Shown here: positions 1 to 7,043 of the stretch, piece after piece
How the letters are laid out: every line of letters begins with the position of its first letter
How positions within the stretch are numbered: position 1 is the stretch's first letter
Source: Alloalcanivorax xenomutans
Lineage (GTDB): Bacteria > Pseudomonadota > Gammaproteobacteria > Pseudomonadales > Alcanivoracaceae
DNA length: 64,000 nucleotides
Direction of reading: 5' to 3'
Assembly (NCBI RefSeq): GCF_900217905.1
Contig: NZ_OBMO01000006.1
Location: 123,282-187,281 of the forward strand
Made by a program: the position numbers and the translations under genes
The notes under the pieces: model-generated
Told to the model about the DNA's origin: nothing
The model's database searches: none
Seen by the model: only the letters and a program-made list of their open reading frames with translations

Positions 1-393
1 TTCCGGGACGGCGAAGAAATTCAGCCCCAGCTCCCGCGCCTGGCCCATCACCTCCTCGGCGGTACCCTGGTCATGATCGGCCTGTTCCGCTTGTTCTCTC
101 AGCACCTCGCCGGCGAAAGCCCGCACGCTGTCGCGGATCATCTGCTGCTCTTCGGTGATATTGAGATCGAACAGGTCCGTGGTGGTACCCGGCGCGTTGA
201 GGCGCTCGGGCCGATCCACTTTACGGGCGGACTTGAAGGCGCGGGCGGAAGTGGTGAGCACCTGGAAACCGCCCTTGGTCAGGCGATAGGCCAGCCGCTC
301 GGCGGTATGGCGCATACCCAGCCGGTCCAGCAGCTCGGAGGACGCCAGACGGTTAAGGGCAGTGAGTGCGTAGCCAATAGCATCTTTGGCCAT
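1..393 (-). CDS. acyl-CoA dehydrogenase, N-terminal part (runs off left edge)
   Basis: Translated from the ATG at 391-393, this gives 131 residues before the window edge. After about 75 residues of lead sequence it enters a typical acyl-CoA dehydrogenase N-terminal helical region (LNITEEQQMIRDSVRAFAGE, then ELGLNFFAVPE). This family oxidises acyl-CoA to trans-2-enoyl-CoA with FAD, the first step of beta-oxidation. The long lead before the core is a feature of some FadE-like enzymes. Active-site residues lie outside the window, so chain-length specificity cannot be judged. It fits with fadBA further right, though the two are about 36 kb apart. Confidence 0.8.
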   Translation of the reverse strand, partial: MAKDAIGYALTALNRLASSELLDRLGMRHTAERLAYRLTKGGFQVLTTSARAFKSARKVDRPERLNAPGTTTDLFDLNITEEQQMIRDSVRAFAGEVLREQAEQADHDQGTAEEVMGQARELGLNFFAVPE

Positions 394-598
394 GAGAATC
401 CCCGTGGTCGTTATCGAATGATCCGATTATGGGGCAGGTGGCCTCTCAGGGATTGACTGCCTCGACCAGAGGAGGCGGCAGCGCAGCCACGACAATGACC
501 GAGCAGTCTTGACGCTGACGGATTAGGGGTTGCCGGGCAGGGGGGATGGAGAAAAACGGCATCCCTCTCCATCGTGGACAGCGGAGCCGCTACAACGT

Positions 599-673
599 CG
601 CTGTGGGAGCTTGCCTGCAAGCGAATCCTGGGGCCCGAGAGCCTGGTTGCTTGCAGGCACGCTCCCACAGCGG
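599..673. repeat. REP/BIME-like inverted repeat
   Basis: Two arms of about 24 bp, near-perfect inverted copies (GCTGTGGGAGC then TGCCTGCAAGC), separated by roughly 25 bp. The GTGGGAGC core is that of Pseudomonas-type REP sequences. The same core recurs near 12203, 27381, 28848 and 42243; a related pair at 48307 has a different core. Confidence 0.8.
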
Positions 674-742
674 CTTGGTAGCCCTTTCCGTGCCAGCGGT
701 TGTCCACACAGACTCGAGCCCTCCATTCCCGTTATTCCGCCA

Positions 743-774
743 CAAAAAAAGCCCGGCGCGAAGGCCGGGCTTTT
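743..774 (-). terminator. Rho-independent terminator of the OmpA-type gene
   Basis: Stem GCCCGGC/GCCGGGC flanked by seven A on the left and four T on the right. On the minus strand the hairpin is followed by seven T, so it terminates the OmpA-type gene that ends at 812. Confidence 0.85.
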
Positions 775-811
775 CCAAGAGTCGAGGACTCTCTGTTTGA
801 AGCGGTTCCGA

Positions 812-1981
812 TTAATCCTGGAACTGAGCTTCTTTCACGGTCGCTTTCATGATCGCTTCCACGCGACGGTTCTGAGCGCGGCCTTCGCGAGTGCTGTTGT
901 CAGCAATCGGTTTGGCTTCGCCGTAACCTTCAGTGGAGATGCGGTTGCTGTCCACGTTGAAGTGGTTAACCAGCACGTCCTTCACGGCGTTGGCACGCTG
1001 CTGGGACAGTTTCTGGTTGTAGCCTTCCGGACCGGCGCTGTCGGTGTGACCTTCCAGAACCAGGTTCGCGGACGGGTACTCGCGCATGCGGGTAGCCAGG
1101 CCTTCCAGCTCGGGGTAGGAGGTTTGACGAACAACCGCCTTGTCGAACTCGAACTCCACGTACAGGGTTTCTTTAATGTCTTCGGTCAGGTAGAGCTGGC
1201 AGCCCACCTCGTCGACTTTCGCGCCGGCCGGGGTGTTCGGGCACTGGTCAGCGCTGTTCGGTACGCCGTCACCATCGTCGTCCAGCTCACAACCGCGGGC
1301 ATCGACTACCGCGCCGGCCGGAGTGTTCGGGCATTGATCACGATCATCCGGAACACCGTCGCCGTCGCTGTCGGTGGCCACGTCGGTTACCGGAGCCGGC
1401 TTGGCAGCGCTGGAAGCGCCGATCAGCAGGTTCAGGCCGGCGTAGATCTGGCCATCCCAACGCTCGCTGCGGAAGCTGTAGGTCGGGCGTGCGCCTACGT
1501 CCAGCAGGAAGTTGCGAGCCAGCGCGGTTTGCACACCGAATTCAACACCACCAACGGTTTCCTTGAAATCGTCGTCGCTTTGGCTGTTGAACTCAGTACG
1601 GGTTTCACCGGCGTTCAAACCGACATAGGTTTCGAACGGGGAAGCGTCACCACGGAAGTGCTTGCGCAGGCTGACGAAGTTGTTGCGCAGGTCCACGCTG
1701 TTGTAGTTGTTGCGTTCCCACCATGCCTGGATGGACCAGTCACGGTTGAAGCGGTAACCGAGTTGCGCGCCCGGCAGGGTCACGGTATCGGTGCTGACAC
1801 CGGGCACGTTGTCGTCAATATACCCGTCACCCTCGTAGTGATCGCCTATGTCCATCCAGCTTTGGCTGACGTGACCACCGAGATAGAAATACCGATCGGG
1901 GATATCCGCGGCCGTGGCAACACTCGCAACGGATACGGAGGCCAGTGCAATGCTGGAGGCAAGAAAACGTTTAGCGTCCAT
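812..1981 (-). CDS. OmpA-family outer membrane protein with TSP3 repeats
   Basis: 389 residues from the ATG at 1981, chosen because it gives a clean signal peptide ending ASVATA-AD and has AAGGAG just upstream; an in-frame start further upstream does not. Residues about 25-195 form a beta-barrel-like region. Next come two calcium-binding-type acidic repeats (DSDGDGVPDDRDQCPNTP and DDDGDGVPNSADQCPNTP). The C-terminal ~120 residues are an OmpA peptidoglycan-binding domain (LEGHTDSAGPEGYNQKLSQQ, then AQNRRVEA). The layout is that of OprF/OmpA proteins, which tether the outer membrane to murein and can act as a slow porin. A terminator follows at 743-774. Confidence 0.93.
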   Translation of the reverse strand: MDAKRFLASSIALASVSVASVATAADIPDRYFYLGGHVSQSWMDIGDHYEGDGYIDDNVPGVSTDTVTLPGAQLGYRFNRDWSIQAWWERNNYNSVDLRNNFVSLRKHFRGDASPFETYVGLNAGETRTEFNSQSDDDFKETVGGVEFGVQTALARNFLLDVGARPTYSFRSERWDGQIYAGLNLLIGASSAAKPAPVTDVATDSDGDGVPDDRDQCPNTPAGAVVDARGCELDDDGDGVPNSADQCPNTPAGAKVDEVGCQLYLTEDIKETLYVEFEFDKAVVRQTSYPELEGLATRMREYPSANLVLEGHTDSAGPEGYNQKLSQQRANAVKDVLVNHFNVDSNRISTEGYGEAKPIADNSTREGRAQNRRVEAIMKATVKEAQFQD

Positions 1982-2168
1982 AACTCCTTCCTTTTTATCG
2001 TGTAGGCAGAACAAACACTGGAACAGTTTGTCATGCATATTTTAGGAGTAAATGGGGCGGCGCTTATTAATAAGAAAATTTACAAACACATGTCATACAG
2101 CGACATGAAAAACGTCAGTTTGTTAATGATTGGTACCAGAAGGTTGTATTATGTATAGGTAATTAGGA

Positions 2169-2936
2169 TTAGTTTTGGCCGGCGCGGTGACGGAGATCAT
2201 TCCGGCTTTGATAGAGCGTGTAGTCGGCCTCATTCAGTAGAGCGTTCAGATTGGGGCCGGTGTTCTCCGTACTGGCCACCCCCAGGCGAACTTCAAACTG
2301 GAGGCTGTCCTCGATCCCCGGCACCTGCATGCTGGTGACCAGCGCGCGCAGGCCTTCCGCCATGTGGAGGGCATCGTGCTGGCTGGTATGAGGCAGTACC
2401 AGAAGGAACTGGGCGCCGTCGATACGTCCGAACAGGTCGCTTTCGCGAATCTTGTCCCGGATGCGGTCGGCGAATACCCGCAACAGGCGATCGGCGGCGC
2501 GGCGGCCATGACGGTCGGCCAGATCGGTGAAATCGGCGACATCCAAAAGTAAAACGGACACCACGTAATCGTGGCGCTGACTCAGGGACAGTTCGCGTTC
2601 CAACATGCCCAGCAAGTGCGGGCGATTGAACAAACCGGTGAGATGATCTTCGCGAACCTGCTGCTGAAGAACGCGATTTTCCCGTCGCAGGGAGGACAAG
2701 CGCAACAACAGCGGATAACCCAGAGGGGGAAGCAACAGCAGGGGAATCAACAAGGCCAGGCAGATCGCGGACAGCCAGTCCCGTTCGCCGGTAAGCAAGA
2801 CACCGATGCTGGTGATCAGGGAGGACAGCAGCAAACCGCAAAAGGTAATCAGAGCGGTCATGCGTAAGGCATAAAAGCGGTCCCCGGCCCTGACCGGTGT
2901 CGGCGAATCCGAATGAGCACTATGAGCCGATGCCAT
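2169..2936 (-). CDS. membrane protein with degenerate GGDEF domain
   Basis: 255 residues. Two hydrophobic segments near the N-terminus (about 28-50 and 57-78) are followed by a GGDEF-fold domain. The domain is recognisable from LLLDVADF and LFGRIDGAQFLLVLP, but the GGDEF signature is replaced by IDGAQ and the usual metal/substrate residues of the first motif are altered. It is therefore probably catalytically dead and may bind nucleotide, GTP or a partner instead of making c-di-GMP. The next gene on the same strand (3101-3976) also ends in a degenerate GGDEF, so the two may work together. Confidence 0.8.
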   Translation of the reverse strand: MASAHSAHSDSPTPVRAGDRFYALRMTALITFCGLLLSSLITSIGVLLTGERDWLSAICLALLIPLLLLPPLGYPLLLRLSSLRRENRVLQQQVREDHLTGLFNRPHLLGMLERELSLSQRHDYVVSVLLLDVADFTDLADRHGRRAADRLLRVFADRIRDKIRESDLFGRIDGAQFLLVLPHTSQHDALHMAEGLRALVTSMQVPGIEDSLQFEVRLGVASTENTGPNLNALLNEADYTLYQSRNDLRHRAGQN

Positions 2937-3100
2937 GGTTTTCCCCCCAAAAAAATCGATTCTTTCCTGGAAGCTGAGAGTATCCGGTCAGGTGGGGACG
3001 GGTGCAAGTTCCCTGGAGGGAAGGACGCTTCGCTGGCGGGCAGGCTTTCCACCGCGCCTTGATTTTTCGCGGTGGAAAGCGGCTTGTTGGTGAACAGGCC

Positions 3101-3976
3101 TTAATGGACGGCGCTGTGTAACAGCACCTCGGGCTGAAGAACACTGGAATTAAGGAGCAGGCTTTCCGGCTCGCACACCACCGGCAGATCCTTGGCGGCG
3201 AGGGCATCAAGGATGCGCGCGCGCATGCGCAGGCTTTGCATTATCGAGGTTTCCGCGAGCAGTATCGCGAACTGGCCATGGCCGAGATAGGCCACCATAT
3301 CCTGCTCACGCACCAGGGCGGCGAGGGAGTCGGCCAGCCGCTGGCGGCGGTCACACCGTTCCAGGCCGGTGCCGTGCAAACGCAAAATGGTGGCGCCGAG
3401 ACCGTAGTCGCGGCAGCGCTGGCGTTCTTTTTCCAGAATCCGCGACCATCCAGTGACATCGAGAATGCCGGTATCCGGATCACGGCCATCATCTTCAAGA
3501 AAGTCACTGACCCTTTGCTGGTTGAGCAGGGAAAGGTTCCATGACAAGGCGGTTTCCAGGAGAAACGCCTGACGTTTCAAGGAAGGCAATAAGTGCTCGG
3601 CCAGATGGGGCTGCGGTTCCGGATCCAGCGCGCAAAGCACGGCAAGCAGGCGATCCCCGTCGCCGTACAGCGGCAGTCGCAGACAGGCTCCGACCTTCAT
3701 CGGCCGATTCACCGGATAGGGCGGTGAATGGGCTTCGGCGTCCAGCAGTACGCCGGCATCGGTATGGGGTGGCGATCCGGTTCGGCCGCGGGTATCCGGC
3801 CATCTGAAGTGTTCGCCAATGGTCAAGGCATAGCCGCTGCCGTTACTGCGCAGCAGGCGCCAATCGTCGCCGGTTTTACGAATCAGCATCCACAGGGACA
3901 GGCCGTAACGTTCGCGCAGGTCCCGTAGCTGGGTGTCGACAAACCGATGGAATGAGTGTGTTTTCCCCCACAACAT
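3101..3976 (-). CDS. GAF-like sensor with degenerate GGDEF domain
   Basis: 291 residues from the ATG at 3976. The frame stays open 85 codons further upstream, but that stretch crosses an AT-rich promoter-like zone, so I prefer the internal ATG. The N-terminal ~150 residues look like a GAF-type sensor (CLRLPLYGDGDRLLAVLCAL). The C-terminal half has a GGDEF fold (ILDVTGWSRILEKERQRC, then YLGHGQFAILLAE) in which the GGDEF signature is GHGQF. It is probably enzymatically inactive and the ligand is unknown. It lies 164 bp upstream of the other degenerate GGDEF gene, same strand. Confidence 0.65.
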   Translation of the reverse strand: MLWGKTHSFHRFVDTQLRDLRERYGLSLWMLIRKTGDDWRLLRSNGSGYALTIGEHFRWPDTRGRTGSPPHTDAGVLLDAEAHSPPYPVNRPMKVGACLRLPLYGDGDRLLAVLCALDPEPQPHLAEHLLPSLKRQAFLLETALSWNLSLLNQQRVSDFLEDDGRDPDTGILDVTGWSRILEKERQRCRDYGLGATILRLHGTGLERCDRRQRLADSLAALVREQDMVAYLGHGQFAILLAETSIMQSLRMRARILDALAAKDLPVVCEPESLLLNSSVLQPEVLLHSAVH

Positions 3977-4323
3977 AATTAAACACCGCTTGATTGTGAT
4001 ATTTTTTGTATATTGTGGGGCGGGAACCACTTCCTGACAACCGTCACCTTCGGTCTCCGCGAAATGCCTGGCCCGGTGGCGGCGGTATTCCCCCCGCCAG
4101 CCGGATACTCGAAGCCGCGCCCCCCAAAATGCGTCGTGTTCATTCTCGAAGCCAAGGATCCGCCTGCCCCACAACACCCGTTTTACGTTCGGCACCGTTT
4201 GAGCCGCAAATATCGCCGTTCCTGGGAGCATTTCCCTGGAATCGGACGGGATAGTGACAAAAACGATCGCCTCCTGCGCCGGGCGGCATCACAACTTCCA
4301 CGAAATGGGGATGCGCGCCGGCG
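3977..4323. other. intergenic, upstream of GAF/GGDEF gene
   Basis: No supported gene. The stretch near 3977-4015 is AT-rich and probably holds the minus-strand promoter of the GAF/GGDEF gene. The rest is GC-rich with open frames that look like noise. Confidence 0.6.
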
Positions 4324-5706
4324 CTAGCCGCTTCCCCCGGCGTCCTTACGGAAATAACGCCGCGCCGCCTGGTTCACCTTGGGTGCCAGCGCCAGAGAAG
4401 CGGTCATGGTGGGGATCGCCATGAGTGCATACATGGTGTCCACCACACTGATCACCGTATTCAGCGATGCAATGGCGCCGAGTACTATTAAAAAAAGGTA
4501 AAACCATACGTAATGATGCTGATGGCGGGCGCCGATCATGAATCCCAGGCATTTGCTGCCGTAGTACCAGAATGTCAGCACCGTGCTGAAGGCCAGCACA
4601 CTCACCGTCAGTGCCATGACCACCGAACCGGCCTCGTCGAACAGGCTGGCGAAGGCGGCGGCGGTCAGCGAGACGCCGTCATTGTCGCCACTGGTCCAGA
4701 CGCCGCTGATCAGAATCACCAAAGCGGTGCAGGTGCACACCACCAGGGTGTCGATGACCGGGCCGAGCATGGCCACCAGACCCTCGCTGACCGGTTCGCG
4801 GGTGCGGGCGGCGCCATGGGCCATGGCTTCGGTGCCGATGCCGGCCTCATTGGAGAACGCGGCGCGGCGGACCCCGGTGATGATCATCGCGCCAATGGCG
4901 CCACCGACCATCGCCTGACCGGTAAAGGCGTCGACGACGATCAGTTCCAGGGTGGGAAGGATCCGGTCGCCGTTGCTGATCAGCACCACGCCGGTGAGGC
5001 TCAGATAGCTGAGCACCATGGCCGGCACCAGGGTGGAGGTGACCCGGGCCAGGCGCGGCAATTTGCCGGCCACCACCCCCAGTACCAGGATCGCCAGCAA
5101 CACCCCGAGTCCGAGGTCGAACCAGAAATGCTGGTCGTCGGTGGTCCAGCCGGCTGGCGTGGCGATTACGTCCCGTACCACCTGGACCAGTTGATTGACC
5201 TGGAAGATCGGCATGGTGCCGAGCAGGCCGGCGAAGGCGAAGAAGTAAGCCAGCGGACGCCAGCGCCGCCCCATGCCTTCGCGGATGATGTACATCGGGC
5301 CGCCCTGAAGCGTGCCTTCGCTGTCCTTGCCCCGGTACATCACCGCCAGGGTGCAGGTGTAGAACTTGGTGGCGATGCCGAGCAGGGCGCTCATCCACAT
5401 CCAGAATATGGCGCCCGGACCGCCGGTGGCGATGGCGACCGCCACGCCCCCCACGTTGCCCATGCCCAGAGTGCCGGACAATGCCGTGCTCAGGGCCTGA
5501 AAATGGGACAGCGAGCCCTGGTCGTCATGGTCCGGTGGTTTGAGCAGCAGGCGCAGGCCCCGGCCGAGATGGCGATAGGGCAGCAGACGGGAATAAAGCA
5601 GGAAGAACAGGCCGCCGCCCACCAGCAAAGTGACCAGTGGCGGGCCCCAGACAAAGCCGACAATCTTCCCCAGTATCAGTTCGAGTTGTGATTCTGATTC
5701 ATCCAT
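4324..5706 (-). CDS. amino-acid carrier, alanine/glycine:cation symporter (AGCS) family
   Basis: 460 residues with about ten hydrophobic segments and AGCS hallmarks: HFQALSTALSGTLGMGNVGG near residue 68, GPGAIFWMWMSALLG, and AFSNEAGIGTEAMAHGAA near residue 285. Members import alanine, glycine or a related small amino acid with Na+ across the inner membrane. The gene follows a GlxA-type regulator on the same strand after 44 bp, so the two probably form one transcript, with the substrate perhaps also the regulator's ligand. A hairpin covers the ribosome-binding region (5707-5734). Confidence 0.93.
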   Translation of the reverse strand: MDESESQLELILGKIVGFVWGPPLVTLLVGGGLFFLLYSRLLPYRHLGRGLRLLLKPPDHDDQGSLSHFQALSTALSGTLGMGNVGGVAVAIATGGPGAIFWMWMSALLGIATKFYTCTLAVMYRGKDSEGTLQGGPMYIIREGMGRRWRPLAYFFAFAGLLGTMPIFQVNQLVQVVRDVIATPAGWTTDDQHFWFDLGLGVLLAILVLGVVAGKLPRLARVTSTLVPAMVLSYLSLTGVVLISNGDRILPTLELIVVDAFTGQAMVGGAIGAMIITGVRRAAFSNEAGIGTEAMAHGAARTREPVSEGLVAMLGPVIDTLVVCTCTALVILISGVWTSGDNDGVSLTAAAFASLFDEAGSVVMALTVSVLAFSTVLTFWYYGSKCLGFMIGARHQHHYVWFYLFLIVLGAIASLNTVISVVDTMYALMAIPTMTASLALAPKVNQAARRYFRKDAGGSG

Positions 5707-5734
5707 GAAGCTTCACTTTAAGGAGTGAAGCTCC
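5707..5734 (-). promoter_or_regulatory. hairpin directly upstream of the symporter start
   Basis: Inverted repeat of 11 bp arms with one mismatch (GAAGCTTCACT / AGTGAAGCTCC, six-base loop), abutting the ATG at 5706. On the mRNA, the proximal arm contains the only Shine-Dalgarno-like purine run (AGTGAAG). Folding could therefore limit initiation, or the hairpin could punctuate the bicistronic message. Confidence 0.5.
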
Positions 5735-5750
5735 GAATTGCACGCCGGCG

Positions 5751-6743
5751 TCAGTCGCGCAGGGCGCCGACGCGGGCGAAACGCTGCCGGTAATGGCTTG
5801 GCGACAGGCCGGTGTGGCGTTTGAACAGGCGGGAGAAACTGCTCACGTCCTGATAGCCGACCTGCTCCGCCAGGGTGCCCAGATTGGTGGCGCCGCGCTC
5901 CAGCATCTTGCGTGAGGCCTCGATGCGCACCCGTTGCAAATATTGCAGGGGCGGCTCGCCAAGCGCGGCGATAAAGCGCCGCTGCAGCTGACGGGGGCTG
6001 AGGTGCACGCGCTGGGCCAGATCGGCCAGGGTGGTGGGCTCGGCATAGTGCTCATGCAGCCAGGACTGCACCTGCTGCACCTGCTCGTCGCGGTGATAGG
6101 TCTTGGCCGGCAGACCGGCGTAGATGCTTTGCGGGTCGTTGCGCACGTCGATGACGAACGACTTGGCCAGCTCCCGCGCCATGTCGGCGCCGCAATAGCG
6201 CTCCACCAGCAGGATGGTCAGGTCGCGCCAGGCGGTACCGCCGCCGGCACAGAAGATGTTGCCATCCCGGGTGATCAACTCGCGTTCGTTCAGGTTCACC
6301 TGCGGGTAACGCTGGCGGAACAACGGGCTGTAGCCCCAATGGGTGGTGGCGCGGCGTCCGTCCAGCAAGCCGGCTTCGGCGAGCAGGAAGGCGCCGGTGC
6401 AGTTGCTGGCCAGATCGGCGCCGCCGGCATGCAGGAAACGCAGCCATTCCAGGGTGTCCTGTTCCGCTTTGAGCACACTGGTAATCTCGTTGCCAATGGT
6501 GGGCACCAGCACCAGATCGCTGCTGTCCACCCGCTCGATGGCGTTATCCACCGCCAGTCTCAGCCCGGCGTTGCAGCGCACCGGCTGGCCGCCGCGGGAG
6601 ACCACCTGAACCTTGAATTGCCGGTCCAGGGGCAGACCGTGGATGCGGTTCCAGGTCACGCCGGTGAGGTTGAGCAGATCCACCACCCCTGCCAGGGCGG
6701 AGGCGAAAACGCCGTCATAGGCCAGGACGCTGACTTGATACAT
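5751..6743 (-). CDS. GlxA-family AraC-type transcriptional regulator
   Basis: 330 residues from an ATG preceded by AAGGA. The N-terminal ~190 residues have the DJ-1/PfpI glutamine-amidotransferase-like fold (LASNCTGAFLLAEAGLLDGR, with the nucleophile-position cysteine in SNCTG). The C-terminal ~100 residues carry two AraC helix-turn-helices (TTLADLAQRVHLSPRQLQRR and LGTLAEQVGYQDVSSFSRLF). Relatives such as GbdR, CdhR and ArgR activate catabolism of glycine betaine, carnitine or arginine. The adjacent AGCS symporter points to an amino-acid or quaternary-amine signal. Confidence 0.92.
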   Translation of the reverse strand: MYQVSVLAYDGVFASALAGVVDLLNLTGVTWNRIHGLPLDRQFKVQVVSRGGQPVRCNAGLRLAVDNAIERVDSSDLVLVPTIGNEITSVLKAEQDTLEWLRFLHAGGADLASNCTGAFLLAEAGLLDGRRATTHWGYSPLFRQRYPQVNLNERELITRDGNIFCAGGGTAWRDLTILLVERYCGADMARELAKSFVIDVRNDPQSIYAGLPAKTYHRDEQVQQVQSWLHEHYAEPTTLADLAQRVHLSPRQLQRRFIAALGEPPLQYLQRVRIEASRKMLERGATNLGTLAEQVGYQDVSSFSRLFKRHTGLSPSHYRQRFARVGALRD

Positions 6744-7043
6744 TGTTGTCCTTGGTAGGTTTGTCGCAAATCACCATGAATAAGTCATAGGCGACAATAC
6801 CAGCCCTGGAGGAAGGGTGCCATTATTAGTTTGATTACTCCTGAATCCTGTGGTCATGGCCGGTGCGACGTTGCCGGATGCCGGCGGTGATCCCCAACAG
6901 GCGTTGATTCAGTCGGGCCTTGCCCGCGCAAGTCGTATATCGTCATCAGGCTCGGGAGCCTGCTTCGCAGGCATGCTGTGACGGTACTTTAAGCCCCGGA
7001 CCCCAGGTCCGGGGCTTTTTTTATGCACTGAACACGCGATCGC
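6744..7043. other. intergenic region between GlxA regulator and cti
   Basis: No protein gene supported. It holds the promoter side of the GlxA-type gene, a small hairpin around 6958-6972 (GCCTGC/GCAGGC), and the strong terminator at 6993-7022. Confidence 0.6.
6993..7022 (+). terminator. strong terminator hairpin, best on the plus strand
   Basis: Perfect 10-bp stem (GCCCCGGACC / GGTCCGGGGC) with a three-base loop, followed by seven T on the plus strand. On the minus strand, where cti ends at 7044, only TTAAA follows, so it serves cti less well. No plus-strand gene upstream explains it. Confidence 0.8.

Larger units (their letters stand above)
394..811. other. intergenic region with REP pair and terminator
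   Basis: No convincing gene. It separates the acyl-CoA dehydrogenase start from the 3' end of the OmpA-type gene. It carries an inverted REP pair (599-673) and a terminator hairpin (743-774). Open frames here cover the repeat and match nothing I recognise. Confidence 0.7.

Noticed and set aside
2089..2107. CATGTC...GACATG inverted repeat upstream of the OmpA-type gene
   Set aside because: Six-bp arms in an AT-rich leader; too weak alone to call an operator.
3977..4231. 85-codon upstream extension of the GAF/GGDEF gene
   Set aside because: It crosses an AT-rich promoter-like stretch and lacks any recognised domain; the internal ATG at 3976 is preferred.
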